Source: JAXLYE01 sp046351595 | GTDB lineage: Bacteria; Myxococcota_A; Polyangia; Palsa-1104; JAEUJZ01 | Reading direction: 5' to 3' | Length of the DNA: 64,000 nucleotides | NCBI GenBank assembly: GCA_046351595.1 | Contig: JAXLYE010000005.1 | Location: 372,001 to 436,000, forward strand | Shown: positions 24,501-32,890 of the stretch, one piece after another | Layout: each line of letters starts with the position of its first letter | Numbering within the stretch: the first letter of the stretch is position 1 | Notes under the pieces: model-generated | Told to the model about the DNA's origin: nothing | The model's database searches: none | What the model saw: only the letters and a program-made list of their open reading frames with translations | Made by a program: the position numbers and the translations under genes

Positions 24501-25782
24501 CGGCTTCCTGTCGAACTGGCAGCGCACGGGCTGCGAGCGGCCGATCGATCAGACGCTGCCTGTGGGGCAGCGCGGGCGCTGGGTGGTCACGGTGGTCAAC
24601 AACCGCTTCGATCGCGTGGCGCGCTCGAAGGTCTTCGCCGACATCGTGGTGCGCGACGCCGCGGCCGAGCGGCACGTGCTGATCGGCACCAACCTGTCGG
24701 GCCTGCGCGTATACATCGGCGAGGCGCTGACGCCGTTTTTGCAGGAGCTGCGGCTGTTCCGCACCGACGATGCGCCCGATCAGGTGGGGGCGCTGGTGCA
24801 GGCGCGCAGCGAGCGGCTGCGCCACCGCCTGCGCATCTTCCCGGCGGCGGCGACGTCGGTGCTGGCCGAGCTCGCGGGCTGGATGCCGAGCGGCGACACG
24901 AGCACGCTGCGCCCGGCGGTGGAGGAGGCGCTGACCGCGGCGGCGAGCCTGGCCGATGCGCACGAGCCGCTCGCCGCGCTCATCGGCAAGCTGCGCGGGC
25001 TCAAGCTGGCGCAGGAGCTGTCGGCGCTGTGGCCCGAGGTCGGCGACGAGCTGGCCGCGCACGCCTGCCGCAGCATCGCCCGCCGCGCCCTGCTCGCGAG
25101 CCTCCTGCGCGAGGCCGACCGCGCGGTGGCGCAGCCCGAGCTGCGCTCGGCCGTGGGGACGCGGCAGGATAACCTGTACCGCGAGCTGTTCCTGGAGCAG
25201 GTGGTGGTGGTCGAGGACTCGGGCGCGAGCGGCGACCAGGTGATCGACTTCATCGCGCGCGCCTGCCCGCCGGGCATCGACGCGACGGTGATGGGCATCC
25301 AGAACATCAAGGGCACGGGCCTGGACTTCGTCTACCGCTTCATCCGCTACGACGAGGTCAACGCGCTGTGCGAGAAGCTCGCGGCGGCGGCGGCGGGCGA
25401 GGCGCGGGGCCTCGCGGCGGCGCTGGTCTCGCGCAGCGACTTCGGCATGCTGGACGCGGCGCTGGCGGCGCGGGCGGTGGCGGATGCGGCGACGCGGCTT
25501 GCGGCGGATCGCGAGACCGCGGCGTACCTGACGCAGTCGGCGCTGCAGCTCAACGAGATCGCGCAGCGCGCGCGGGCGGCGCTGGAGGCGGGGCAGAAGC
25601 AGCGGCGCAGCCCGGTGGTGCGGTTCATCGAGAAGACGTTCGATACCGCGGACGCGGTGCGGCGCAGGTGGCGCGCGGAGGACATCCTCGACGCGCTGGT
25701 GCACCGCGAGATCTCGCACGAGCGGGCGGCGCTGGAGGCGCGGCGGCTGGTGGATCGCGAGAAGAAGGGCTGGCTGCGCTAG
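21571..25782 (+). CDS. HEAT-repeat plus PgsB/CapB-type amide ligase
   Basis: This 1403-residue protein has HEAT/armadillo-like helical repeats at about 1-460, a middle region, a membrane segment near 697-716 and a PgsB/CapB (Mur-ligase-type) domain from about 730. PgsB joins glutamates through the gamma-carboxyl using ATP. The P-loop reads GGWGTRGKSG (735-744), followed by VKTTGCEAMFIHG, WECMAL (about 814), PDHEDIQGP, FVNGMSANER (about 968), NNRFDRVARSK and MGIQNIKGTG (about 1243), in the same order as Bacillus PgsB. A helical insert of roughly 150 residues lies before the last motif. Typical PgsB is about 390 residues, so both the HEAT part and the insert are extra. A GGAGGAG site precedes the ATG. 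The substrate need not be glutamate. Confidence 0.9.
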   Translation: MSPSTQFAPLRTEIASHLPLLEQRARRRELDALIREALALGPASPLGFLQLATSYELRSSARRERFVSFQTAYARAASAAERTAVIEAALREEGAPPRAFRAVRRGWLDVDAMSERAELELHDLEVRRALALRAAVALCNKGTELSALRAVLVVILDLLLGQPSPLCAVAGAEALTELGPRLPSRALVLRASDGSEDPELFARWQRLCASLPDATGSRPRRVMAALCRLCLRALPELALPSLQTILLRATGGDDFLLRQHVVVLLGEREGDAAAFSLLAHKAQAGDSSEHVRLALPAALRSTGSEAAVAHLERLAGAAVGVPGDPSPKVRAAAAIALAELLRARAAATASALGRLLADPDPLVSRVAAEEVEDLALHGRLSEAEAASLREVAAQRVARAPTTAAAEPALRAIEALAAVTEWPLAIARSLLAQHLETLPNGESVWLKTKADPVTFGRLLAQVARNGFGFYAEPGEGGYHVERGARFVHRAWRFLHELRWHTPYKRQDGIHSIGRQFDGRLRAPSGLLAEATNTQVPGEPLTSPSDGAWGPHVPLVDDLLSTSVLHPEPVLLFTSRGVTEITPPKSLLSRLRARLRLSARYAAFAELRLRALDPADPSERTRYIEAVRELGFDVALKPYPAESLPQVALVPAAQAPFGPLPQPSGAAAQALPGALALLGGPDFLSGFVHYLTSPAENTLGQLGFAALLVGTVMLASNLKQHEQIRRDRASIPLVIGGWGTRGKSGTERLKAAMLHALDIDVLVKTTGCEAMFIHGVPGRRPTEIFIHRSYDKATIWEQRQLLSLASQLSVSVFLWECMALSIPLVQVLSEEWMRDDLQTLTNAYPDHEDIQGPAGHDVARSIAAFIRSGGTTITTEEQMLPILQDEAQKKGARLIPVAPRDHLLLGDDLLARFPYREHPRNISLVRRLAVELGLDADLATADMADHVVPDLGVLKAYPTMQHRGRLITFVNGMSANERTGFLSNWQRTGCERPIDQTLPVGQRGRWVVTVVNNRFDRVARSKVFADIVVRDAAAERHVLIGTNLSGLRVYIGEALTPFLQELRLFRTDDAPDQVGALVQARSERLRHRLRIFPAAATSVLAELAGWMPSGDTSTLRPAVEEALTAAASLADAHEPLAALIGKLRGLKLAQELSALWPEVGDELAAHACRSIARRALLASLLREADRAVAQPELRSAVGTRQDNLYRELFLEQVVVVEDSGASGDQVIDFIARACPPGIDATVMGIQNIKGTGLDFVYRFIRYDEVNALCEKLAAAAAGEARGLAAALVSRSDFGMLDAALAARAVADAATRLAADRETAAYLTQSALQLNEIAQRARAALEAGQKQRRSPVVRFIEKTFDTADAVRRRWRAEDILDALVHREISHERAALEARRLVDREKKGWLR

Positions 25783-25791
25783 CCGCGGCGG

Positions 25792-26670
25792 CTACTTCGC
25801 CATGGCGGCGCTGACGGCGGCGTAAAAGACGGTGCGCAGCTCGTCGTACTGCGCGCTCGGGCTGACCAGGTCGGCCTTGATGCCGTCGCTCATCTCGAGC
25901 TGCAGGCCGCCGTCCTCGTCCTTCACGCGGTTCACCAGGTTCATGCGCGCGGTGCCGGTCAGGCCGCTGCAGTTGACGCCGGCGCGCGGCGCGGTGGTGG
26001 CGGCGTTGACGGGGGTGAGCGTGTAGCCGTCGAAGCTCGACTTTTTGGCGTTCATCGTGGCGATGAACTGCTCGATCTGCGCGGTGTTGCGGCCGCCGAC
26101 ACAGAGGGTGCCGCGCCGGTTGCCGCGGACGTCGCTGTAGCCGTGGATGGCCAGGCCCTTCTTGTGGCTGGTCACCAGCTCGACGGCCTCGGGGTCGTTG
26201 AAGTTGGTGGCGGTGATGTGCATGCGCTGGTGGTTGTCCATGGTGCCGAGGCAGCTCGCGCTGCCGTGGCCCTGCAGGTCGTAGCGGCTCCAGCCGAAGC
26301 GGTCGGCGAGCAGGCGCGCGACCTCGGAGGAGTTGGGCTCGATCAGGCCGCCGTGCATCGACAGCACGACGACGCTGCTGCCGCGGTCGACGACGGCGGT
26401 GTGGTAGTCGCGGTCCTTCTTGCACAGCGTCGAGCCGGACAGGGACGGCGAGCCGCAGGTGCCGAGCTTGAAGCAGTTGTAGTAGTCGGAGCCGTCGCTG
26501 ACCAGGGCGGCGTGCTCGTCGTCGACGGGCAGCTCGGCCTCGTCGGACTCGACGCCGCGGGCGAGGGTGGGGTCGGCGCCGCTCTCACCGAGGCTGGGAT
26601 CGAGGTCGCTGTTGCCGCAGCCGATCACCAGCATCGCCGCCACCATCGTCATCCAGCTCTTGCAGTTCAT
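25792..26670 (-). CDS. poly-gamma-glutamate hydrolase-family lipoprotein
   Basis: This 292-residue lipoprotein (VIGC, Cys-18) matches the poly-gamma-glutamate hydrolase family first known from Bacillus phages (PghP, PF05908). Visible motifs are VVVLSMHGGLIEPNSSEVA (His-106, Glu-111, Glu-116), MHITATNFNDP, KGLAIHGYSD (His-176), TLCVGGRN and GGLQLEMSDGIK (Glu-259), which contain the expected zinc ligands and catalytic Glu. The ATG at 26,670 has a strong AAGGAG site at 7 nt. It converges on the PgsB-like gene, with stop codons 9 bp apart. It fits an enzyme that cuts the cell's own gamma-linked polymer or that of prey, placed in the outer membrane. Confidence 0.88.
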   Translation of the reverse strand: MNCKSWMTMVAAMLVIGCGNSDLDPSLGESGADPTLARGVESDEAELPVDDEHAALVSDGSDYYNCFKLGTCGSPSLSGSTLCKKDRDYHTAVVDRGSSVVVLSMHGGLIEPNSSEVARLLADRFGWSRYDLQGHGSASCLGTMDNHQRMHITATNFNDPEAVELVTSHKKGLAIHGYSDVRGNRRGTLCVGGRNTAQIEQFIATMNAKKSSFDGYTLTPVNAATTAPRAGVNCSGLTGTARMNLVNRVKDEDGGLQLEMSDGIKADLVSPSAQYDELRTVFYAAVSAAMAK

Positions 26671-27657
26671 CCAGACACTCCTTCTGAGTCGGTCGCCCGT
26701 CGCGGACACGCGGCGGACCGGGGCTGCCAAAAGACGCTCTCGCGTATTGGCGGATTGGGTGGGCGCTGTGCGGATACGGAGCTGCAAATGCGCGGTCCGT
26801 AGCGCACACCGCCGAGCTGCGCGTCGGGCTCAAGCGGGCCTTCCGTCGACCCGCTTTGAGTCCGCTGCCGTGCTGTCCGGACCGCAGGTAGGACCCGCCA
26901 AGGTCGTAACTGCGATTCGGTCCAAGGAAGCCGAAATCTATGTAGATAAGCGATTCATCGATTACGCGGCGCCCTGTCGGGCTCTGACTGGGCCGCCGTT
27001 CTTGCTGCTGCGGCGACCTCGTGTAGCTCCTGATAGTAGGCAGCCTATTGGGAGCTGTCGAGTGAAAATGATGAGAAAAAGCCCGATGGTGGAGGATTGA
27101 CCGAGCTCATCTTTTGTTTGCGTGTGATTTGAGTTACTTACTAAACATGAGCTTATTGGCCAATGCTTGCGTCGATGTGTGTATATGTAATCCGACAACC
27201 TCATCACTCGGTGGTCCTGCTTTTTTTCAGCTCCCATGGGATCTTTTGTTGATGAGATAGATGGTGATTGGTTCGACCGATATTATCGTGTAATATGGCC
27301 AGGTAGCGCAGCATTATGGACCAATCGGCTGTCGCTGAAAGTTTCAAAGGATTGGTTAATTGCAATTCTTATGTCGATGTTCCGCGGCTCCTCTGCGATC
27401 GCCGGGGTGCGCGTCGTCAGGCCCTCGGGTGATCCCCGTGTCGCGCAATCGATTGACGCCTTGCGTTTCGCGTAGGAAAAATGGGCGCGATCCATCCCGA
27501 TTCCCACCGCTTGACGGGCACCGGCGGTGCGCACGCCCTGTCGCGCGCCGGGCCGCCGTGCCGACGGAGTCCTCGCATGCGCTGCACACCGCTCCGCCCC
27601 CAGACGAGTACGAAGATGAATACGGACACGCATCCAGCTACGAACACGGAGGCCCGG
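26671..27657. other. long non-coding region with AT-rich island
   Basis: Nearly 1 kb without a convincing gene. From about 26,880 to 27,480, and most sharply 27,060-27,370, the base composition changes to clearly AT-rich, unlike everything else in the window. A frame at 27,236-27,475 codes for 79 residues I do not recognise, without a ribosome site. No transposase, tRNA or terminal inverted repeat was seen. It is probably a remnant of foreign DNA or an AT-rich regulatory region for the two divergent lipoprotein genes. Confidence 0.55.
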
Positions 27658-29961
27658 ATGAGGCGACCGCGCCTGTCGCTGCCTCGGCTCGCGCGCCTCT
27701 TGCTGCCGCTCGCCGCCGGCTGCGGCGACGCGGCGATGAGCGAGGGCCCGCCCGTGGATCTGCCGCCGGATCCGCCGGTGTGCGCGGCGCCGGCCGCGGC
27801 CCAGACCACGGCCGGCAACTGCCCGAGCCCGCCGACGGATCCGCTGGCGTGTGAGGAGTCGCGCCGCTCATGCAAGGAGAAGTACTCGTTCCCGAACGCG
27901 GCCGGCATCACCCGCGTCGAGCTGCGCGGCAGCTACCGGCCGCTCGGCTGGGACCTGGGCTACCCGCTCAAGCTCAGCGCCGACGGCAAGAGCTGGGAGG
28001 GTGAGCTCTACCTTCCCAACGGCCGCGAGGTCGAGGTCAAGTTCGTGGTGAACGGCAGCGACTGGCGCGACGACCCGAGCCCGCTGCACCCGGGCAACAA
28101 GTTCACCGCGCGCTGCAGCGCGGCGCCCGTCGCCACGTGCGATCGCCAGCCGATCGGCGAGGCCGTCGCGTGCCTGGAGACCGCGCCGCCGGACGGCGAC
28201 TTCGACTGGCGCGACGCGGTCATGTACTTCACGTTCGTCGATCGCTTCTTCAACGGCTCGCAGGGCAACGACAAGCCGCTGGTCAGCGACAAGAGCGAGA
28301 AGCCCGGCGACTACCTGGGCGGCGACTACGCCGGCATCACGAAGAAGATCGAAGAGGGCTACTTCACCAGCCTGGGCGTCAACGTCCTGTGGGTGACGGT
28401 GCCGTTCGACAACCCAGACTTTCTGAGCCCGATCGATCCGAAGGCGGACAAGCGCCAGGTCGGCGGCCACGCCTACTCCGGCTACCACGGCTACTGGCCG
28501 ATGGATCAGTGGCCGCTCTCGGGGCCGACGCAAGGCGCGCGCGTCGAGGAGCACTTCGGCACCGAGGCCGAGCTCAAGGAGCTGGTGGCGCGCGCGCACG
28601 ACAAGGGCATCAAGGTGCTGTTCGACTATGCGATGGTGCACGTGCACGAGTCGAGCGCGCTGTACAAGCAGCACGCGCCGGCGCTCGACATGGGCGGCCT
28701 GCCGGTGCGGGGCGCGGACGGCAAGTCGGTGCTCGATGCGGCGGGGCAGCCGGCGTGGTTCTGGCCCAACGTCGCGCTCAAGGACGACCTGACGCCCATC
28801 CTCAAGAACGGCGCGCCGCAGGAGTGCATCTGCTCGTCGGACGCGGACAACCCGTGCCAGTGGGACGGCACGGCCGACAACCCGCTCATCGGCACGCGCT
28901 GCGCCTTCCAGGGCTACCTGCCGCACTTCAACTACGACGTGCCGGCGGCGCTGGAGTACTCGCTGGACGCGGCGGTGCGGCTGCTGCGCGACACCGGCGC
29001 GGACGGCTACCGCGCCGACGCGGTGAAGCACATCAGCGAGCGCTGGTACAAGGGCCTGCGCGCGCGCCTTGTGCGCGAGTTCCCGAACAAGCGCGTCTTC
29101 GTCACCGGCGAGACCTACGACTTCGGCAGCCGCCCCAACCTCAAGCGCTTCGTCGATCCGGCGACCATGCTCGACGGGCAGTTCGACTTCCCGCTGCGCG
29201 CCAACCTGGCTTCGGCGGTGCTCGCGCGCGGGCAGACCGGCAAGCACCTGCCGATGTGGGAGCTGGCCGAGTTCGTGCGCACCAACGACACGTTCTACGG
29301 CTGCGCCAGCACCGGTGCGCCGCCTCCGGTGATGAGCCCGTGGATCGGCAACCACGACGTCGTGCGCCCGATCCACGTCGCCGAGAACGACCCGCTGTTC
29401 GACGAGTGGTCCAACGGCAAGGACAGCGATCCGGCGAAGGAGCGCACCTGGGCCAACCTGCCGCGCCAGCCCGAGGGGCCCGAGGCCTACGAGCGCCTGG
29501 CCAACGCCTTCGCGGTGCTGTTCACCAGCCCGGGCGCGCCGCTCATCTACTATGGCGACGAGTATGGCCTCGCCGGCGGCGGCGATCCGGACAACCGCCG
29601 GCTGCTGTTCTTCTCCGACGGCACGCTGCGCGGCGCGGTGCGAAGCTGCCACCAGCTGGCGCTGTTCGAGCGGGTGAAGAAGCTCGCCGCGATCCGCCGC
29701 GCCCACCCGGCGCTGCGCCGCGGCACCCGCCAGACGATCGAGGCCAGCGACGATCTGTGGGTGTACTCGATGGCGACGGCGATGGCCTTCGGCGGCGAGC
29801 CGGCCGAGAAGGTCTACGTCGCCATCAACCGCAGCGATCAGCCGCAGACCGCGTGCTCGCTGCCGATGTCCGGCCTGCGTGAGCTCGTCGGCGATCAGCG
29901 CGTGATGGGCCCGGCCGTGATCATCCCGCCGCGGCAGGCGCGCGTCTTCATCGCCGAGTAG
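27658..29961 (+). CDS. GH13 alpha-amylase-family lipoprotein
   Basis: This 767-residue lipoprotein (LAAGC, Cys-22) degrades or rearranges alpha-glucans outside the cell. Residues about 75-135 look like a CBM48/CBM20-like beta domain (GITRVELRGSYRPLGWDLG). The catalytic barrel carries the GH13 regions in order: LFDYAMVHVH (I), DGYRADAVKHI with the nucleophile Asp (II), VFVTGETY with the acid Glu (III) and WIGNHDVVRP (IV). These are followed by GAPLIYYGDEYGL. I chose ATG 27,658 for its GGAGG site and lipobox; upstream starts would only add a poor leader. It is monocistronic, with the decayed kinase gene overlapping its 3' end on the other strand. Confidence 0.9.
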   Translation: MRRPRLSLPRLARLLLPLAAGCGDAAMSEGPPVDLPPDPPVCAAPAAAQTTAGNCPSPPTDPLACEESRRSCKEKYSFPNAAGITRVELRGSYRPLGWDLGYPLKLSADGKSWEGELYLPNGREVEVKFVVNGSDWRDDPSPLHPGNKFTARCSAAPVATCDRQPIGEAVACLETAPPDGDFDWRDAVMYFTFVDRFFNGSQGNDKPLVSDKSEKPGDYLGGDYAGITKKIEEGYFTSLGVNVLWVTVPFDNPDFLSPIDPKADKRQVGGHAYSGYHGYWPMDQWPLSGPTQGARVEEHFGTEAELKELVARAHDKGIKVLFDYAMVHVHESSALYKQHAPALDMGGLPVRGADGKSVLDAAGQPAWFWPNVALKDDLTPILKNGAPQECICSSDADNPCQWDGTADNPLIGTRCAFQGYLPHFNYDVPAALEYSLDAAVRLLRDTGADGYRADAVKHISERWYKGLRARLVREFPNKRVFVTGETYDFGSRPNLKRFVDPATMLDGQFDFPLRANLASAVLARGQTGKHLPMWELAEFVRTNDTFYGCASTGAPPPVMSPWIGNHDVVRPIHVAENDPLFDEWSNGKDSDPAKERTWANLPRQPEGPEAYERLANAFAVLFTSPGAPLIYYGDEYGLAGGGDPDNRRLLFFSDGTLRGAVRSCHQLALFERVKKLAAIRRAHPALRRGTRQTIEASDDLWVYSMATAMAFGGEPAEKVYVAINRSDQPQTACSLPMSGLRELVGDQRVMGPAVIIPPRQARVFIAE

Positions 29962-30872
29962 TCACCCGCGACGGGCGCGGCGCTCCGTACGTTCCGCGCC
30001 CGCCCGCCGCGTGCGCTCCTTGGGTTTCGCTCGCGCGGTGGCTGCGCGCGGCGCGCCCGCGGCACGGTCCGCCGCGAGGTGGCGACGGCGCGGACGTCAT
30101 GGCTCATATTGACGAGGAAGGTGCTCTTGGCGCGGCTCGCGGCCTCGGCGGCTTCCTTGGCGGTGTTGAGCTCTGCGGTGCGGGCGCGCACGCGCTCCTC
30201 GAGCTCGGCGTTGAGCGCGCTGATCTCGGCCTCGCGCTGGCGCAGCACGCGCTCGACCTCGCGCCGCTCGGCCAGCTCGGTGCGGGCGCGGGTGAGCGCG
30301 CTCTCCAGCACGTTGAAGCTCAGGCGCAATAGGTAGGTGACGATGAACATCGCCATCGCCAGCACCACCAGCGTCGAGAGCGCGGTCGCCGGTCGCACCG
30401 GCGGCGGCAGCAGGCCGCGCTGACCGGCGATGACCAGGCCGGTCGCGATGAGCACCGTGGTGAGGCCGATCAGCGCGCTGCTGCGCCGGTTCAGCAGCAG
30501 GCCGGTCGCCGCCGCGATCGCCGGGAACAGCAGCACCACGGGCGCGCGGATGCCGCCGTTGGTCCAGGCCGTGTACGTGATGAGGAGCATGCCGATGGCG
30601 ACGGTCAGCGCGGTGGTGAGCCGGGTCCGCCCGCTGCGCGCGAGCAGGAACAGCACGGCCAGGCTGATCAGGCGGCCGTAGATCACCGCGTCGGTGCGCA
30701 GCCCCAGCCTCGGGACCAGCAGCGCGACCAGCAGGTACAGCGAGAACAGGCTGAGCGCCGTCCCCAGCAGCGCCTGCAGGAGGCGCCGCTTCGAGATCTC
30801 GACCGCCGCCTCGTCTTCGTCAGGCGGGACGGCCTTGGGCCGGAGCCAGTCCTTCCAGCGGGAGAGCTTCAT
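29895..30872 (-). pseudogene. truncated sensor histidine kinase, ends at the H-box
   Basis: The frame codes for 325 residues: six to seven membrane helices (about 30-190) like the MASE-type input of hybrid kinases, a coiled coil (about 195-245, LNAELEERVRARTAELNTAKEAA shortened here to its key pattern of Glu/Arg heptads), and then SKAKSTFLVNMSHD-like residues of the HisKA H-box near 30,090-30,110. After that, homology stops: the rest is Arg/Pro-rich read-through into the antisense of the amylase gene end, and no dimerisation half, HATPase or receiver domain follows. It has no good ribosome site. It is best read as a kinase gene that lost its 3' end by deletion. Confidence 0.7.
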
Positions 30873-31333
30873 AACGACATCGGCCCCGGCGCATCGTCTC
30901 CGGAGCGCCTCCTCGGTGCCTCCGGCCTCCGGCGTGACTCCGGAGTGTTCCCGGCCAGAGTGTCACCGGCCGGAGGGTCCGTGACCGGAGGGTCCGTGAC
31001 CGGAGGGTCCTTGAATCGATCAGGCCGCGCCTCTGAGGATAACAAATGCCTCCCGTCCGGCGGGGCGCGCGACGCGTGCTGTCATTCCGCGGGCGCTCGT
31101 TGCGGCCCTTTGGGAGCCGGGCGTGCGCCGGCACACAGCCGCAGTGCGACGCGGATCGCGGTGTGGGCGCCTGACCCGCGCCGTACCCAGATCACTGCGC
31201 AGGCGACCGAGCGCCCGCCCGCGGGCCGCGCAGAGGACCGGCCGCGGCCAGAATCTCCGACGAGAGTGGATGGGTGTACGCGCAAGCTCCAAAGGTCGTT
31301 ACAATAATTAATTCATGCGTAGGGCCCTTCCGC
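30873..31333. other. 461-bp intergenic region with short tandem repeat
   Basis: No gene is supported. It separates the divergent kinase remnant and the REC-kinase gene. Near 30,964-31,010 a 15-bp unit GTGACCGGAGGGTCC is repeated. At 31,299-31,315, just before the next gene, there is a short AT-rich stretch (TTACAATAATTAATTC) that could hold a -10 element. Confidence 0.5.
30964..31010. repeat. 15-bp tandem repeat, about three copies
   Basis: Units GTGACCGGAGGGTCC at 30,981-30,995 and 30,996-31,010 are identical; a diverged copy precedes them at 30,964-30,980. No coding role is seen. Confidence 0.6.
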
Positions 31334-32890
31334 ATGGGTGAGCGTCCAAGCTTCTCCAGCCTGCGCCTCGCGTCCGTGCTGGTCGTCGACGACACGCCGA
31401 TCAACCTGATCACGCTCGAGGTGATCCTGCGCGCAGCGGGGTGCGAGGTGGTGCGAGCTGCGACCGCAGCGGAGGCGCTCGAGAAGCTCAAGCTGCGCGT
31501 GCCGGATCTGATCCTGCTCGATGTCGTGCTGCCTGACATCGAGGGCTACGATCTGTGCCGCACCATCCACGGGATGCCCGAGTGCCGCGACCTGCCGATC
31601 ATCTTCATCAGCGCCCGCACCGAGGCGGACGACAAGGTGCGCGGCTTCGAGGTGGGCGGCGCCGACTACGTCACCAAGCCGTTCCAGGCGCTCGAGGTGC
31701 TGGCGCGGGTCGAGCACCAGATCAAGATCGCGCGCCTCACGCGCGAGCTGCAGCGCGAGAAGGAGCAGCTCCTCGCCAAGAACCAGGAGCTCCTGCGCGC
31801 GCAGAACGAGATCGCGGCCTCGTTCGGCGCGCTGACCGAAGCGCTGCCCGGCCAGAACCTGGACAACCGCTACCGCCTCGACCAGAAGATCGGCAGCGGC
31901 GGCTTCGGCGTCGTCTACCGCTCCACGCAGCTTGGCCTGCAGCGGCAGGTCGCGGTGAAGATCTTCCGTCCGCAGAGCGGCAAGCGCGACCCCGAGAGCA
32001 TCCGCCGCTTCGTGCAGGAGGGCATCTCGGCCTGCCGCGTCAACCACCCCAACGCGGTCCTCATCCTCGACGCCGGCATCTCGCAGCAGGGCATCCCGTA
32101 CCTGGTGATGGAGCTGTTGCGCGGGCACCCGCTCAGCGAGGAGCTGCGCCAGCACCGCAAGCTGTCGCTGGCGCGCACGCTGCGGATCATGCTGCCGGTG
32201 CTGCGCGTGCTCATCGAGGCGCACCAGGTGGGCGTGGTGCACCGCGACATCAAGCCCGACAACATCTTTTTGCACTACACACGCGACGAGCGGATCGTGA
32301 AGGTGCTCGACTTCGGCATCGCGAAGCTGGTGGAGACCACCGCGGCCAGCCCGAACAAGCCCAAGATGACGCTGACGCGGCCCGAGGGGCTGCTCGGGAC
32401 GCCGGCGAACATGTCGCCCGAGCGCGTGAAGAGCCTGGACTGCGACGGCCGGGCCGACGTGTACAGCGTCGGCGTCATGATGTTCGAGATGCTGACCGGC
32501 CGGCTGCCGTGGCGCAGCGAGGGCGGGGGCAGCCTGGCGGTGCTGATCGACCACCTGCACCGCGAGCCGGCGCTCTTGCGCACCTATGAGCCCGCGAGCC
32601 CGGCGGTCATCGAGACGCTGATCCAGAGCGCGCTGACCAAGAGCGCGGAGCGCCGGCCCACGGCGCAGGAGTTTCTGAACACCCTCGAGCGCGTCATCGC
32701 CGAGGACGGCGAGCTGCAGGCCGCGCTCAAGCAGGCGGCGAGCGACGAGTTCATGGGGCCGGAGCGCACCTGGCCCTCCTCCGGCGTGATCGCGATCCCC
32801 GCGGACACCCCGGCCTCTACGGGAAACATGGAGACCATCGAGATGGACGAGAAGACCCAGAAGGTGGAAAGCGCAGAAGGGAATTCATGA
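31334..32890 (+). CDS. response-regulator receiver fused to Ser/Thr protein kinase
   Basis: This 518-residue cytoplasmic protein has an N-terminal receiver domain (about 12-130; VLVVDDTP, phospho-acceptor LILLDVVLPD with Asp-63, and VTKPF), a short coiled coil (about 135-165, TRELQREKEQLLAKNQELL), and a complete Hanks-type kinase (about 178-455; GSGGFGVVY, VAVKIF, VHRDIKPDN, DFGIAKL, GTPANMSPE). The receiver probably gates the kinase, coupling a phosphorelay to Ser/Thr phosphorylation. No membrane segment is present. ATG 31,334 is chosen over GTG 31,274 because the extra residues are not conserved-looking. The stop overlaps the Hpt gene start (ATGA), so both are one operon with the REC gene after it. 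Confidence 0.9.
   Translation: MGERPSFSSLRLASVLVVDDTPINLITLEVILRAAGCEVVRAATAAEALEKLKLRVPDLILLDVVLPDIEGYDLCRTIHGMPECRDLPIIFISARTEADDKVRGFEVGGADYVTKPFQALEVLARVEHQIKIARLTRELQREKEQLLAKNQELLRAQNEIAASFGALTEALPGQNLDNRYRLDQKIGSGGFGVVYRSTQLGLQRQVAVKIFRPQSGKRDPESIRRFVQEGISACRVNHPNAVLILDAGISQQGIPYLVMELLRGHPLSEELRQHRKLSLARTLRIMLPVLRVLIEAHQVGVVHRDIKPDNIFLHYTRDERIVKVLDFGIAKLVETTAASPNKPKMTLTRPEGLLGTPANMSPERVKSLDCDGRADVYSVGVMMFEMLTGRLPWRSEGGGSLAVLIDHLHREPALLRTYEPASPAVIETLIQSALTKSAERRPTAQEFLNTLERVIAEDGELQAALKQAASDEFMGPERTWPSSGVIAIPADTPASTGNMETIEMDEKTQKVESAEGNS

Noticed and set aside
21493..25719. A 1408-codon open frame on the minus strand opposite the PgsB-like gene
   Set aside because: It is rich in Arg, Gln, Leu and Ala with no motifs, as expected for the antisense of GC-biased coding DNA; the plus-strand protein has clear PgsB motifs.
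27236..27475. Transposase remnant in the AT-rich island
   Set aside because: The 79-residue translation shows no DDE or HTH motif, and no terminal repeats or target duplications were found.
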